64,000 nt of DNA from Athripsodes cinereus (GCA_947579605.1 OX388306.1:2790001-2854000), one strand, 5' to 3'; shown: positions 44,665 through 55,519, numbered from the stretch's first letter. Notes: a model not told the origin generated them from the letters alone. Made by a program: numbers and translations.

Positions 44665-44820
44665 GTGGGGTAGCCAGCAGATTAACTTTATTTTATAAAC
44701 ATGAAGTCGTCCTCTCCCTTCCAATAAAAGTTAAGATATTCAAGATGACTGGCATAGCTGAAGATGTTTGATGTCTTATACGGAATACTTGGCGAATGCC
44801 TTTTAAGGATACTCGAATAT
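44665..44820 (-). mobile_element. TAG-tailed element, partial
   Basis: GTGGGGTAGCCAGCAGATTA, AGTCGTCCTCTCCCTTCC and ATTCAAGATGACTGGCATAG are recognisable. Confidence 0.68.
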
Positions 44821-44984
44821 CCGTTATTTCGTGTCCCTAACTCATAACAACTTAAGCTTGATAATAAATTTATTCGAAAAACATTTTTTACATTTTCATT
44901 ACATACGAAATTCCAGAATTCAGCAGAGACACTTATAATTATATTTTATTTTTTATTTTATTTTTTATTTTATTTATTCTTTAC

Positions 44985-45580
44985 TGTACATTGATAACAA
45001 GCAAATTCACACAAAAATACATTTCAAACAAAGACAATCATACAATCAATATACAGAGGGCGAGTTTATCGCAGAGGCGCGATTTCTTCCAACTAACCCA
45101 ATTTCATAAAACTTTCACATAAAAAATCTTAAAGAAAGGAAAGAGGAGGTAAAAAGGAGAAGAATATGTAGGACAAGGGACTAGGATACAGAAGCCATAT
45201 TTTGTGTGATAAAATGGTCCTTGACCGCCCGCTTGAAAGCTTGAAGAGTGGGGAGCAACCTTATCCTGGAAGGCAAACTATTCCAACAGCGAGCACCATG
45301 AACAGAAAAAGAGTTTGTAAAAAAGTTTGAGCTATGAGCTGGTATCGCCAGAAGACGCTCGCTATTGGATCGTAAGGGCAAGCCATGGCTCGAAAGATAC
45401 TCAAACATTTCCTTGAGATAGTATGGTGAAGACGTAGAGTATAAACAATTATAAACCAGTGATAAGACATGGAGATCTCGTCTTTGGCGCACGGTAAGCC
45501 ATTTCAGTTTATTCCTAAATCTTGTTATGCGGTCAGATCTTTTCAGATCAAAGATGAATCGAATGCCAGTATTTTGTTAA
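44985..45580 (-). pseudogene. Jockey/CR1-like LINE C-terminus plus 3' UTR
   Basis: The minus-strand frame starts near 45580 with GIRFIFDLKRSDRITRFRNK and LKWLTVRQRRDLHVLSLVYN. It continues KEMFEYLSSHGLPLRSNSER, HGARCWNSLPSRIRLLPTL and FKRAVKDHFI, and stops at 45181. It is the region after the reverse transcriptase palm. About 170 bp of 3' UTR (GTTAGTTGGAAGAAATCGCG…CAGTAAAGAATAAATAAAAT) follow, then an AAATAAAAT-type tail to 44941. It is the source family for the solo tails at 23535, 44140, 49335, 50665, 52360 and 62080. Confidence 0.82.
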
Positions 45581-45584
45581 GAAG

Positions 45585-46025
45585 AAGCAAACGTTTTTTT
45601 TTATTTAATCTAAGAAAAACTACAAAATGTTAGATGACAAACCGACAGTCGGCTAGAAGGTAAACATCTTGCCTGTTAATCACAAGGTCTATGCACGATT
45701 TAGAGCCACATAAGCAAATTCATTCAACTTAAGTTGAATACGGCGTCTGATTAGTTGAAGTCAACTCATGAAATTGAAATTGCTTTTCGATTCAACTAAA
45801 TGGGAGGAAATTGTTCTAGCTTCAAATAGATAAACTTTATCTTCTGTATTCTATATAAAAAGTTTCAAACGAAAGGTTATTTAAACGTGGAGCAAATTCT
45901 ATCACGTCTCTGGTTCCAGTAAATTACAGGCCGTAAAACTCAGCTGGTAAAATTTGCTTATTTGCTTCCGGCCAAAAAAATGACTTTTTTTGTTGTGCTA
46001 GATCTGATCTTTAATGAACATGTGT
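45585..46025. other. AT-rich intronic DNA, no feature seen
   Basis: Around 45725-45800 there is a partial symmetry of TTCAACT/AGTTGAA motifs, too loose to call an element. Confidence 0.4.
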
Positions 46026-46029
46026 TTGG

Positions 46030-46135
46030 GGTATTGTATACTTGTATTCGTTGGAAGATATCGTGCGTCGACGATAAACTCACTCATTGCACAATATTAT
46101 TTATTTATTTCTATGTTCTAATTTCAAAAGAGATG
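46030..46135 (+). mobile_element. Diverged LINE 3' tail
   Basis: CGTTGGAAGATATCGTGCGT and GATAAACTCACTCATTGCAC resemble the GTTAGTTGGAAGA tail family. Confidence 0.55.
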
Positions 46136-46194
46136 GGAGGATGACATTATCCAAGTTGTGAGCAAAGTGGGTTACCTGTTGCTTAGTACCTACC

Positions 46195-46270
46195 ATGAAA
46201 AATGAAAAAAAATGGAAGAGTTTAGAAGAGGCCTATATCCAGCGGTGGAGAGACGAAGGCTAGCGGTGAG
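46195..46270 (+). mobile_element. Short RTE-like LINE 3' end
   Basis: TGGAAGAGTTTAGAAGAGGC then CTATATCCAGCGGTGGAGAG matches the end of the element at 55520-55860 (KSLEEAYIQQW). Confidence 0.6.
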
Positions 46271-46364
46271 TAATTATGTTATTGTTTGTTTTGTTTCTTC
46301 ATTGTTTATATTTTTCAAGTGTATTGTTGTGTAAGTATATGAAAAAAAGAAGATAAAATAATTT

Positions 46365-46420
46365 GGGACTAGCTCGATATGTGTGAATAACCTATTCATT
46401 AAATGTTATGTTAAATAATA
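46365..46420 (+). mobile_element. 3' end of a family A SINE
   Basis: GGGACTAGCTCGATATGTGT…TGTTATGTTAAATAAT. Confidence 0.6.
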
Positions 46421-46424
46421 ATGT

Positions 46425-47100
46425 GATGCTTTGGCGATATTGAACTTCGAAACCTCAAAACGGAATCACAGAAAATCGGTAATGAATAGAAATCTTTGGG
46501 ACACATTATTATTTTGTAGTTAGTACCTATAACCTACAAGGACATTATGTACCTCTATTCCGTATATAAAGTTAGATTTCACCCGACCGATAAACCCAGT
46601 TTAAGTACAAGTTGATAAATTATTCATAAGTAAGCATGTTTATTCAAAGGATTTATTAGATTTGTATGATCTACAACTTACTATGGATTGTTAAACCGCC
46701 TGCTGTGGATAGGAGAATAGTTATTTTTATGTATTTCTCTAGGAGCAGATATATTGGCTAAGTAAAATACGAGGAGATATTGTTAATGTTCAAACTCGTG
46801 CATTTTCATCACTATTAGATATAAGAACACCCCTTCTTTAAACTCCTTGTTTTCCATCCAACCCTAAGACTATACATATACTTAATGTAGGTTAGTTTGT
46901 TCGATTCTTCAGTTTTAAGTACACTGAGAAAAAAAACTAACGAAATTTCACAAAGCAAACAAATAGTTTTTTATTTTGGTATGATGTCTTGTATATTTCT
47001 GATTTGATCTATATGCTATGATTAAACTTGTTAAGTGGAATTTCTAGTCGGAACATTATGACTGTATGTGTATGTCTTTTTTCTGATTGCTGTTTGTTTT
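46425..47100. other. AT-rich intronic DNA, no feature seen
   Basis: No exon or shared repeat was recognised. Confidence 0.5.
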
Positions 47101-47119
47101 TATTTTAATTGCTTATTTG

Positions 47120-47262
47120 GTATAAAATAATTCTCCCCAAAGCACGAGCCACGCTCAATTTTGGGGAGTAATTGTATTAGGAAAATAAATGTATTGTGTT
47201 ATTGTTCGATTATTTTAAAATGATATTGTGTTTAATAAACTATTATTATTATTATTATAGTT
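47120..47262 (+). mobile_element. Retroelement-like 3' end with (TAT)n
   Basis: A hairpin-like CTCCCCAAAGC…TTTTGGGGAG stretch is followed by AATAAATG, TTTAATAAAC and TATTATTATTATTATTAT. Confidence 0.4.
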
Positions 47263-47360
47263 GGTAAAATTCGATTTGTTTGCGAAAAGTTAATATTAGA
47301 GATTCGTACCTACTAATGAATCGTTTGCACTATCTCTGGTCCTTATCTGATAGTACGTAT

Positions 47361-47866
47361 CAGGGATGTTGCGAATATTCGCATCCGCATCCGCAAATGC
47401 GGAGCTTCCGCATGTATTAGGACATCTGCATCCGCATCCGCATCCGCAATAATCGATGCGGATGTTCATGCGGATGCGGATGTAAGACAATTTGCGACAA
47501 GAAAGAAATGGGGCGGGGCCGGCGAATGGCGCGTGCCGTTTGCACTTGACATTAACCAATGGGAACGAAAATAATGGTGACAAGATCCGACGCATTTTTA
47601 TTTTTGCCGGTTTTATTTTATTATTGCAAATAACAAAGAAGAAAAAAATATTTCTCCAAAAAATCCATAATATTACTGTAGCAAAAATTTCGTCACATAT
47701 TTGACAGTGGGGCCTACCAACTAAGATAGTTCCTACTTATTTTTCTATAACATCTTAAACATCCGCATCCGCATTCGCATCCGCATCCGCGGATGTGAGC
47801 CTTCAAAAATCCGCATCCGCATTCACATCCGCGGATGTGTAAAAATCGACATCCGCAACATCCCTG
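47361..47866. mobile_element. hAT-like MITE with hexamer arrays and 8 bp TSD
   Basis: The ends CAGGGATGTTGCG… and …CGCAACATCCCTG are inverted, and GTACGTAT is duplicated exactly at 47353-47360 and 47867-47874. A CAGGG-type end with an 8 bp target duplication is the hallmark of the hAT superfamily. Both subterminal regions (about 47380-47480 and 47755-47850) are arrays of the hexamer ATCCGC/GCGGAT in both orientations. The 270 bp centre is GC-richer on the left and has no transposase. Confidence 0.92.
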
Positions 47867-47879
47867 GTACGTATCAATG

Positions 47880-48355
47880 ATTCGTTGTGAAATTTCGTTA
47901 GCATTTCTCTCAGTGTAACTCTTTCCCTGAAGATGCCGCAAGGCGAAAGCGCTCGGCAATTAGTAAATATTTAGTCATTGTTAATTGACTGAATATAAAA
48001 TCGTATGTGAAAATTAAACAGTGTTTAAATATTGCATTTTTAAACTTATATTTTAACAGCGGAATAAACTTATTATTTTCATACTATAAATAATTTATAT
48101 TGAAAACATGATAAATAAAGACAATCGAATGCTTTCCATTGTTTCCTAGATTGATTGATGTACTTCCGTGTTGTTTTCTCCTCCGCTTTCGTCTTTGCCA
48201 ATAAAATACCTGTTTAATTAAAATTTGGATTTATTTATTTTGAAAGTCTGTAAACAAGGCAGTTAGTAGGTAAATAGAATTCGGAGTAAGATATTTCATA
48301 TATTTCCTCAGACCAATTTAAATCGTGACACTTTCGAGATAACCACAGAATAATT
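47880..48355. other. AT-rich intronic DNA, no feature seen
   Basis: No exon or shared repeat was recognised. Confidence 0.5.
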
Positions 48356-48359
48356 TCAT

Positions 48360-48575
48360 ATAATATGTATGCAAGTCTTCTTCTACGTGCTGATAAAAAA
48401 AGATATTCAGAATAGGTGAAATACCTCTTTGCCAAAATTTTGAATTTAAATGTCTTCCTCAATACAATGATATATTTTATTTGTTTGTGATGGTTCACAA
48501 ATTCCTACTTTATACAGGACACTAGAAAACTTATAGAAAAGAGTTTCTCTTACCCTAAAATTCACAGAATAGATT
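48360..48575 (-). mobile_element. TAG-tailed element, diverged
   Basis: AATAGGTGAAATACCTC, ACAGGACACTAGAAAACTTA and TAGAAAAGAGT are retained. Confidence 0.55.
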
Positions 48576-48579
48576 ATTC

Positions 48580-49330
48580 AAAATCTTTAAATTATTTGAT
48601 CACATAATCATCTAAAAGTTTAAAAAAAGTATTTTCCGCAATAAAATATATTTGCACTTTTCACATAATGGAAAATATGCTTTGGCTGTACAACCTTTGA
48701 TAGTGAATTATTGTAGATTCATGGCTTCAAACTTTTCATAATATTTGATAGCTCCTTGTTGAAAGTTCATGAATTAAATGGTTATTAAAGGCACAGAAGG
48801 GTGCAGATAACTCGAATTGAAGTTTGATAATTTTTCTGGATGAGTTAAACTTTCCAACAGGATATGACATAGTCATTACATTTTCACTAGCGCCAAAGCT
48901 TTGGAGCCATCGCGGAGCTTCGAGACGAGACTGCTAATTCAAAGTTCAGTTCACATAAATCATAGCTAAAGTTTTGAAAAGCTCGTTCCGAAAAGCCATA
49001 TATACCGCTGTAAAATCTTTTGAATTTATGTTTCTTTAAATTTGTTTTATTTTGCACGTGGAAATTTTAATATTTATCGTTATAAACGACACATCAAAAA
49101 AACCCACACACGTAGATACTTATTTTTCCAAATATGTATTTATCGAAATTTTTTCATATTTTATTATTTATTTATCTTTTCTCCAACGTAAGCAATTTCA
49201 CAGGGTAAGCAATAAACATAAAAAGCGTGTCAATTTTATCCTCAAATACAAATAAATTGTAATTTATATATGTACAAAAATTACCTTTTAGGATTAATGC
49301 AACTTTTTTTATGAAGTTATATTAATAATA
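48580..49330. other. AT-rich intronic DNA, no feature seen
   Basis: A small GC-richer patch at 48890-48945 (AGCGCCAAAGCTTTGGAGCC) has no splice-bounded frame. Confidence 0.45.
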
Positions 49331-49334
49331 ATAA

Positions 49335-49710
49335 TAATAAACTTTATTGTACAAAATATATGGATACAAATGATAAGGTTCCATGGTATAAACGAATAAT
49401 TTTGCACAATGGGCGAGTTTATCGCAGGGACACGATATCTTCCAACTAACCCAAGATATAAGTTATATTATATTACGTGATACCATCTAAAAATATTGTA
49501 TTTGGCACAAATCGTCCCACAAGGGACGGAATGCCGTAATCTTATAAATATCAATAATAATTCAGTTATTTGGTTACCGACCATTTCGGTCACCACTGTC
49601 ACCTGATTTGTATTCGTATACATCATAACTTCGTCTTCTGTATCTTTTGTTAGACTCAGAGGTCTATTCATGCAGGAAGGTCCTCTTGCAATGTGGAGAC
49701 CCAACTTTCC
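49335..49710 (-). pseudogene. LINE 3' end with (TTA)n tail and unreadable ORF remnant
   Basis: Minus strand: GTTAGTTGGAAGATATCGTG, GATAAACTCGCCCATTGTGC, ACAATAAAGTTTATTATT and a (TTA)n tail at 49320-49340. Upstream, an open stretch with TDTEDEV-like and NQITELLLIFIRLRHSVP sequence may be its 3' coding or UTR part; I cannot align it to a domain. Confidence 0.55.
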
Positions 49711-50262
49711 TTACTGGGAGTATTCCTGGTGTGCGCCGTCTTTCAGTTAATCCATATATTATGCAGGATAATATTTGTGATTCTGGCATTGTTCATCCTT
49801 TGGACGTGTTTATATCTCCGCCGTTGTCTTCCCCATCTAACAACATCTTAGACCTCACAAATTGTTCGGATCGTATAATATTTTTGATACGGTCTCGTAA
49901 CTATTTTCAACAATGACTCGCATTTATTGTGGTTTGTGGTATACCTAGATACTTTAAATATAAAATTAGGCTCTGTGAAAAAAATCTCTTCAAATATATA
50001 AAATTCCATAGCGTTTGAGATGTTTGGGATTTACTATAATTATCATATGTGATAGAATTAGGTACCTTGGAACAAGTTTATCTTGTCAGAGGAAAATATT
50101 ATATATTTTTTTGAAGTTGTGTTCATTTAAGTGTAAAATTGAATCATGTCTGAATATAAGTAACTCGTACATCCTACAGGATAATTTGAGATAGGAATAA
50201 TATAAGAATTTGAATATCTTTAACCTTTCATCTTCAAACATATTTCAGTGGAGATTATATCA

Positions 50263-50920
50263 TGGGCGTAACCAGCATTTTTTAAGTGTGGAAAGGGGAG
50301 GAGAGACAGCATTGACCAAAGTACAAATCACTTGAATCGGGTGGATTGCCCTAAACGATTAATAATTGAATCGGCACTCTGTAATGTTTCACAACCTCCC
50401 GATTTTTGTGAAATAATATTATTATTGTCACTATACATATATTTTGAGGCTGAAATCTATCAAATCTGTAAACTTTGTAGTATTTTTGGGTGTCTATTAT
50501 CACAATTTGGCTTCACTTAAAATGTACTCCTTTCCCACGTTAGATTTTCAATTTGTAATTGGAATTCGATATTTCACGCTCTTCGAGTTTAGGTATATTT
50601 AACAATTTTGGAGCCGCCTTATATATGGTGACCTAACCTTTAAGGGGAGTGGGGAAGTATCTCACATTGTTTATTTATTTATTCATTCTTTACTGTACAG
50701 TAAACAAAAAATTCACAATTTCATAGAGAAATACATGCAAATTAAATGAAATCTATGTATAAACAGTGGGCGATTTGCGAGCCGTAAAGGAGTGATCTTT
50801 CATAACCAATTTTCTAATTCCCATACTTTAAGACCGATTTTGTATGTGTAATCTCCTATAACTTTTTAGATCTTTAAGGGGAACGGTTTTGCCCCTCCTT
50901 CTAGGTACGCCATTATATTT
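50263..50920. mobile_element. Possible inverted-end element around a LINE tail
   Basis: ATGGGCGTAACCAGCATTTT at the left and …CCTCCTTCTAGGTACGCCAT at the right share a weak inverted GGCGTA(A/C)C end and G-rich/C-rich flanks. A GTTAGTTGGAAGA-family tail, degenerate and on the minus strand, is at 50665-50790. Confidence 0.35.
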
Positions 50921-51439
50921 TCATAATATTACATAAGTGATTCTCAAAGGACTTCTCAAAGGAACAAGAAGAAAAAACTTAGAGGACTGAAAAATATGTA
51001 CGTAAAAAACATGATTGATATTAAAAAAAAAAATTCAAAGATATAATCTTTTCATCTAAGAATATATTGCATCGATTGGCAGCAAAATGCCCAGGATACC
51101 GACATCTGGAGAAATATGGAGAAGCTCGAGGTTCAGCATTGAACAAGAATAGCAATTGTATAAGTAAGTAGGTAAATATTTATATATATTCCTATGACAA
51201 CATAATATTTGAGTTTTAGGAGTGTCGTGGGAAGGAATATGACTCGTATTAATCTTCAAGCACACCTCGCGATCAAGATGGGTTGTGGGTTCAAGCTCCG
51301 TCCAAAAAGATTAAAAAAAACCTATAGGTTTGCCTAAGTATATTTATTATATGTAGTTATCAAAATAAAATAGATATTTTCTGACTGACATCTTTAAATT
51401 AATAAAAATTAAAATAATACATACCTACTTCAACTACTT

Positions 51440-51645
51440 TACAGGCTACATGAAATTAAGATGCAGCTGTTTTCTGCGTGCCGACATAAAATCAAGACAT
51501 TCAAGATGGGTGGCCAACCTCGTCGCTAAATTATTATTAAAATATTAGGATGTTTTTCGAACACCAGCCTTTACAGAACACTCTTAAACATACAGAAAAG
51601 AGTGGAAGAGCAATTCTTTGCTGGGTGCTCCACGAAAAATTAAAA
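51440..51645 (-). mobile_element. TAG-tailed element copy
   Basis: GACATTCAAGATGGGTGGCC, GAACACCAGCCTTTACAGAA and TTTGCTGGGTGCTCCACGA are recognisable; the tail end is lost. Confidence 0.72.
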
Positions 51646-51987
51646 TATTAATAGCTGAAATGGAATTGTTGATAGCTTTCACTGAGATTTTACCCCTTAC
51701 ATTGTGGTGTAAAATAGTTGCGAAATATTGCACAGTAAGTATGTGCACTGTAATAAATTGGCTTTCTTTTGTTAGCTACTATGATTTAAATAGTTTATGA
51801 CTTTTATGCTATTGTGTTTAAATTAATAAATAAATAAAAAAAATATACATAAATAATGAAGTTAATTGAATGTAAAAGCAAAATTAACCAAATTAAGCGC
51901 TTGCTTGAAATGCAGATTTTTCTTGCAATGCTATTGCACAACACATATACATATAATATATTGCAGTTATTGGTGTCATCAACTCAC

Positions 51988-52077
51988 CTTGGATACCTCT
52001 GAATGGGAGCGTAATCAGTGTTGAGGTTCTCATCGGATGGGACCCTTCTTCGTACACAAACGGAAAGGAGAGATGAT
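51988..52077 (-). CDS. Internal exon A of an unidentified host gene
   Basis: This 90 bp exon is read on the minus strand. The acceptor is a pyrimidine-rich tract ending CTTGTTCCAG and the donor is AAG|GTGAGT, a near-consensus 5' splice site. One base at the start completes a codon from an exon outside the window and two bases are left at the end, so both junctions are phase 2. The frame is open over 30 codons and includes [18 protein letters not shown] after a basic VCVRRR stretch. It joins in frame to the exon at 34224-34385 across a 17.6 kb intron. No domain is recognisable. The composition (charged residues, Tyr and Pro, few hydrophobics) suggests a disordered region, perhaps a cytoplasmic tail; that role is inference. 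Confidence 0.82.
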
Positions 52078-52265
52078 CTGGAACAAGAAAAAAAATCTAT
52101 ATTAATAATAATCCAAATTACAGGATTTTATATGTTTTTTTTTTCAATATAACAGAACCCGATTTAGCATGATGTGATACACATAATGAAATTACATATT
52201 TACATAATAGATGTCGTTGTCCCAAATACACATAATATATGCAGGTACAAAAAAAAACGCAAACA

Positions 52266-52315
52266 TTCAGAACTAGCAGGAGAAATAAAAAATGTTTGGC
52301 ATTATAGGTCCGTTT
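52266..52315. repeat. ~50 bp segment shared with 29995-30045
   Basis: CAGAACTAGCAGGAGAAATA then AAAAAT(G/A)TTTG…TAGG(T/A)CCGTTTATA is near-identical in direct orientation 22 kb apart. Its nature is unknown. Confidence 0.75.
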
Positions 52316-52359
52316 ATATATTAATTTGAGTAGTTTTAGACCTATTTTTAGATTTTTAG

Positions 52360-52460
52360 ATAACGCCTTTGTGATAAACTCGTCATTAGAAAATTGATTT
52401 ATTTAATTTAAATGTATTTCTCTGTAAAATTGTTGGTAATTACTTACAGTAAAAACTTAA
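52360..52460 (+). mobile_element. Diverged LINE 3' tail
   Basis: ATAACGCCTTTGTGATAAAC, TCGTCATTAGAAAATTGATT and CTTACAGTAAAAAC match the GTTAGTTGGAAGA tail family loosely. Confidence 0.55.
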
Positions 52461-52548
52461 TTAACATAATTTAAGAAAACATTTTCAAAGAAATGCCTTC
52501 AGTAGGTAATCAATCATATCTGCTTAAAGGTACCTATATCAAATATTA

Positions 52549-53474
52549 GGTCCTTACATATGAAATTGGCGTTTGGCGAACTGGCAACTTTGATTCAAAA
52601 TATGTGGCGTTCGGCTAGGAATTCCAAATTCAAATTTATTTCAAATTTAAGACCATGTATTTCTGTGTTCGAATTACGAAATTTATTTGTTATCGCGTCA
52701 TTTGTTTTTCTTTCACATCGTTCTGTTCACAATATGGAGAACTTAAAATATCGCTATATTTACGAATATGAGTTTCACCTCGGCACTAGTGCTGCAGAAA
52801 CGGCTCGTAGGATTAACAATGCGTATGGGGAAGCTACTGCAAAAGAAAATACGGTACGTTATTGGTTCCAACGTTTCCGTTCTGGAAATTTTGACCTACA
52901 GAACAAGCCTCGTGGACGGCCGGAGACACAAGTTGATAACGAAGAATTAAAAGCAATTGTGGAAGCAGATCCATCGCAAACCACGTCAGAGTTAGCGGCA
53001 GGCTTCGGTGTGAGTGATAAAACCATTTTGATTCACTTGAAACAAATTGGAAAAGTGAAAAAACTTGAAAAATGGGTACCGCATGAATTGGTACTGCTGC
53101 TTCAGGACAACGCTCGACCACATACGGCACGTTTGACGACCGCAAAACTACGGGAGCTGCGACTGGAATGTCTTCGACACCCACCATACTCCCCGGACCT
53201 TGCTCCAACTGATTACCATTTTTTTCGGAATTTGGACAACTTCATGCAAGGAAAAAAATTCAATTCTCACGAGGCTGTCCAAACGGCCTTCAAAGATTTT
53301 ATTGATTCTCGCTCACACACTTTTTTTAGTAAAGGAATCAATGAACTACCTTCGAGATGGCAAAAGTGCATAGATAGCCATGGTACATACTTTGACTAAA
53401 TAAAAAAATAGTTTCATAAAAAAAAATCGTTTTCGTTTCTGCCATATGAAACGCCAATTTCATATGTAAGGACC
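52549..53474 (+). mobile_element. mariner element, internally deleted (926 bp)
   Basis: Terminal inverted repeats GGTCCTTACATATGAAATTG/GCGTTT are nearly identical at both ends and flanked by TA (52547-52548 and 53475-53476), the mariner target. Full-length mariners are about 1.3 kb, so roughly 0.4 kb is missing. The encoded remnant is described separately. Confidence 0.95.
52734..53399 (+). pseudogene. mariner transposase, catalytic core deleted in frame
   Basis: The start was chosen at MENLKYRYIYEYEFHLG, the usual mariner N-terminus; the frame is also open upstream through the left terminal repeat. The 221-codon frame keeps the paired helix-turn-helix DNA-binding region (about residues 1-110, with GRPE at 61-64 and a linker WVPHEL at 114-119). 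It then jumps directly to LLLQDNARPH. The TGDEKW-type block with the first catalytic Asp, present in all active mariners, is absent. The second and third acidic residues, D125 in DNARPH and D160 in PTDYHFF, keep the exact D34D spacing. It ends WQKCIDSHGTYFD. The closest type is the cecropia-like group that includes Hsmar1, from memory of motifs. No stop or frameshift occurs, so it could still make a DNA-binding but catalytically dead protein. Confidence 0.93.
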
Positions 53475-53499
53475 TAATACATCAAACGTAAAAATGGAA

Positions 53500-53692
53500 T
53501 ACGTATTGAATTATTGTTGGACCGGTTACGTGGAATCGCCTACCGGTGCCATTGAGAGATAGTCAGACTGTCACCAGTTTCAGAAGCAAATTGAAAAGTG
53601 AACTCTTCACCGGCGCCTTTGAGATGGTCTAGGGACTGTTCAACGGCGTTAAAATAAAATCATCCAGAATCATCATCATCATCAAATTACTA
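53500..53692 (+). pseudogene. CR1/jockey-like LINE C-terminus with (ATC)n tail
   Basis: LLDRLRGIAYRCH-frame shifts aside, the nucleotide sequence GTTGGACCGGTTACGTGGAA, TCGCCTACCGGTGCCATTGA, CACCAGTTTCAGAAGCAAAT and GGTCTAGGGACTGTTCAACG aligns with 19375-19690. It ends AATCATCATCATCATC. Only the last ~190 bp are present, right after the mariner. Confidence 0.78.
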
Positions 53693-53699
53693 GTAAAAC

Positions 53700-54375
53700 A
53701 TTTTTTATCTTGAAATGTGAGGATGCATTCCACCCATCTTTATATATTTTGATATATATTTATGCCACGAACATAACGACCTGTATGCTCATAACATGCT
53801 CTAAGTCATTTTCTTGTGTCGTTTGTGAGGAGATTATGGAATATTGTTTAACAACGTTTCAAAACAATTTATTTTCATAATTTTTCACTTTTAGAAATAC
53901 CAGGAGAATATAATATTGTGTAGGTAGTAAGTAGATAAAAGTTAGTAGGTAAAATGTAAATTATATTGAGTAATGCTCTGTTGACATACTTAGTATGAAT
54001 AATAATAATAACAATAAATATTAAAAATATCTTATGATATTGATCGTTTATAAATCCAGCTATGAAATTGTATTACCAGGGAAACATAAAAATCAGAGCG
54101 GGTGATATCAAAATCACTGAATCGTTCACCGTGAGTAAAGACTTAGTACCTACGTAGTTATTCTTTGCTGATGTCGCATAAAATTATTACTTGTATCTTT
54201 CTGAGAATAAAATGAAGGTACTTTATAAATTATAACAGTATAATTTTATAACAATACCTACTAGTTTTTGACCCGTCTAAAAATCACCCGTATACCCGGT
54301 TCACTTATACTGAAAGAAGAAAAGTGGTCGGTGCTAGGATGAACGGTGCACTTTGACCTAGTGTCAGGAATACCG
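53700..54375. other. AT-rich DNA, no feature seen
   Basis: Contains AATAATAATAATAACAAT at about 53999-54015. No exon was recognised. Confidence 0.5.
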
Positions 54376-54379
54376 TGTC

Positions 54380-54890
54380 GAACATGGCAAAAATTTTGGT
54401 GCAAATAACATTTTGCTACCGACACTTTCGTATGCAAGCGATACATGGACATGGTTGAAGAATGATGAAAGCGGGATGAATGGAGTGGAGATACGATTGG
54501 TGAGGAGAATTTTTGGTAAAACTTTGCGTATTAAAGTGAAGAATGAGGATATTAGAAAATGAGCGGATGCTAAAAGAGTGTTATGGATAGAATGCGCGAA
54601 AAAGGTTACGGTGGCTTGAAGATTTGGAATGAATGAACAAGAAAAAGATGACAAAGAGGATATACTTATCAAATAAAATGAAGTGTTACAAAGTTCATGC
54701 CGATAGAATCAAGGATATAATTGTCTGAAAGGAACGTGAGGAAGCGCGGGCGTCCGAAAACCACGTGGCTATATCAGATAAATCGAATTCTCAGTATGAG
54801 AAATTGTATGAATGCATGTAGAAGAAGCAAAGAAGTGAGTGAGGATAGATCTACATGGCATCACCTTCTCTCTGGCTATTTTAAAAACTG
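54380..54890 (+). pseudogene. RTE-like LINE C-terminal fragment, degenerate
   Basis: It extends further 5' than its relatives: LPTLSYASDTWTWLKNDESG-like, then GVEIRLVRRIFGKTLRIKVK, NEDIRK-stop, and later RKRGRPKTTWL around 54740-54770. Frameshifts and a ~60 bp foreign stretch (54665-54715) break it. Confidence 0.72.
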
Positions 54891-55016
54891 AGTCAAAATC
54901 AATACGCGCCATACAGTTTGAATCTAATTTTGGTAGACTGTTTAAACATGGTTAACGTTTGTGGATAATCAACGGTTTTTGCTTTTTTTTCTATGCAGTC
55001 AACATCAGCCGGAACA

Positions 55017-55102
55017 AAATAAATAAAACAAGTGTTTTATTCTACTATTGTTTTATTCTGTGAGAGAGACGTCTTTCGTCTTATAAGGACATTGTCAATC
55101 AG
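55017..55102. mobile_element. Single arm of the foldback family
   Basis: AAATAAAACAAGTGTTTTAT, TGTTTTATTCTGTGAGAGAG and ACGTCTTTCGTCTTATAAGG, ACATTGTCAATC. It combines the outer part seen at 31476 with the inner part seen at 2681. Confidence 0.8.
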
Positions 55103-55519
55103 CCGGCTTTTATGCTGTTTTGTGTGAACCACAAATTAAAACCACAGACCAGATTACAAACACACATCTTTACAAAATACTAAAATATTGCTTCCTCGAT
55201 TATATTATATTATATTGCAATCGGGTCTAAAGCAATACAACCTGTCGCCAAAATAGGGGAAATCCTGCGAAATAAACATTAATGGAAGTACTGTATAAAG
55301 TATGTATGTAGAGTTATGTAAGGTTCGTATTTTGCTGGGAAATATTGTAATATTCATCATTTTACGCTCGATAAATTGAAAGCCATAACTCGTTGCAAAC
55401 GAAACCTCATATAGACATAGGGATGCAGCTGAATTGGAAATTATTCTAGCATCGAGAAACAATTAAGTATAATTAAGTTTTCAGATTCTTAGACGTTTAA
55501 TTGTTATTTTTATCCAAAT

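Noticed and set aside
47296..47959. Cys/Gly-rich open frames (CGCGCGC-type peptides)
   Set aside because: They come from the ATCCGC hexamer arrays of the hAT-like MITE.
49647..49916. 89-codon open frame, considered as a host exon
   Set aside because: No phase-compatible splice borders on either strand were convincing, and it adjoins a LINE tail.
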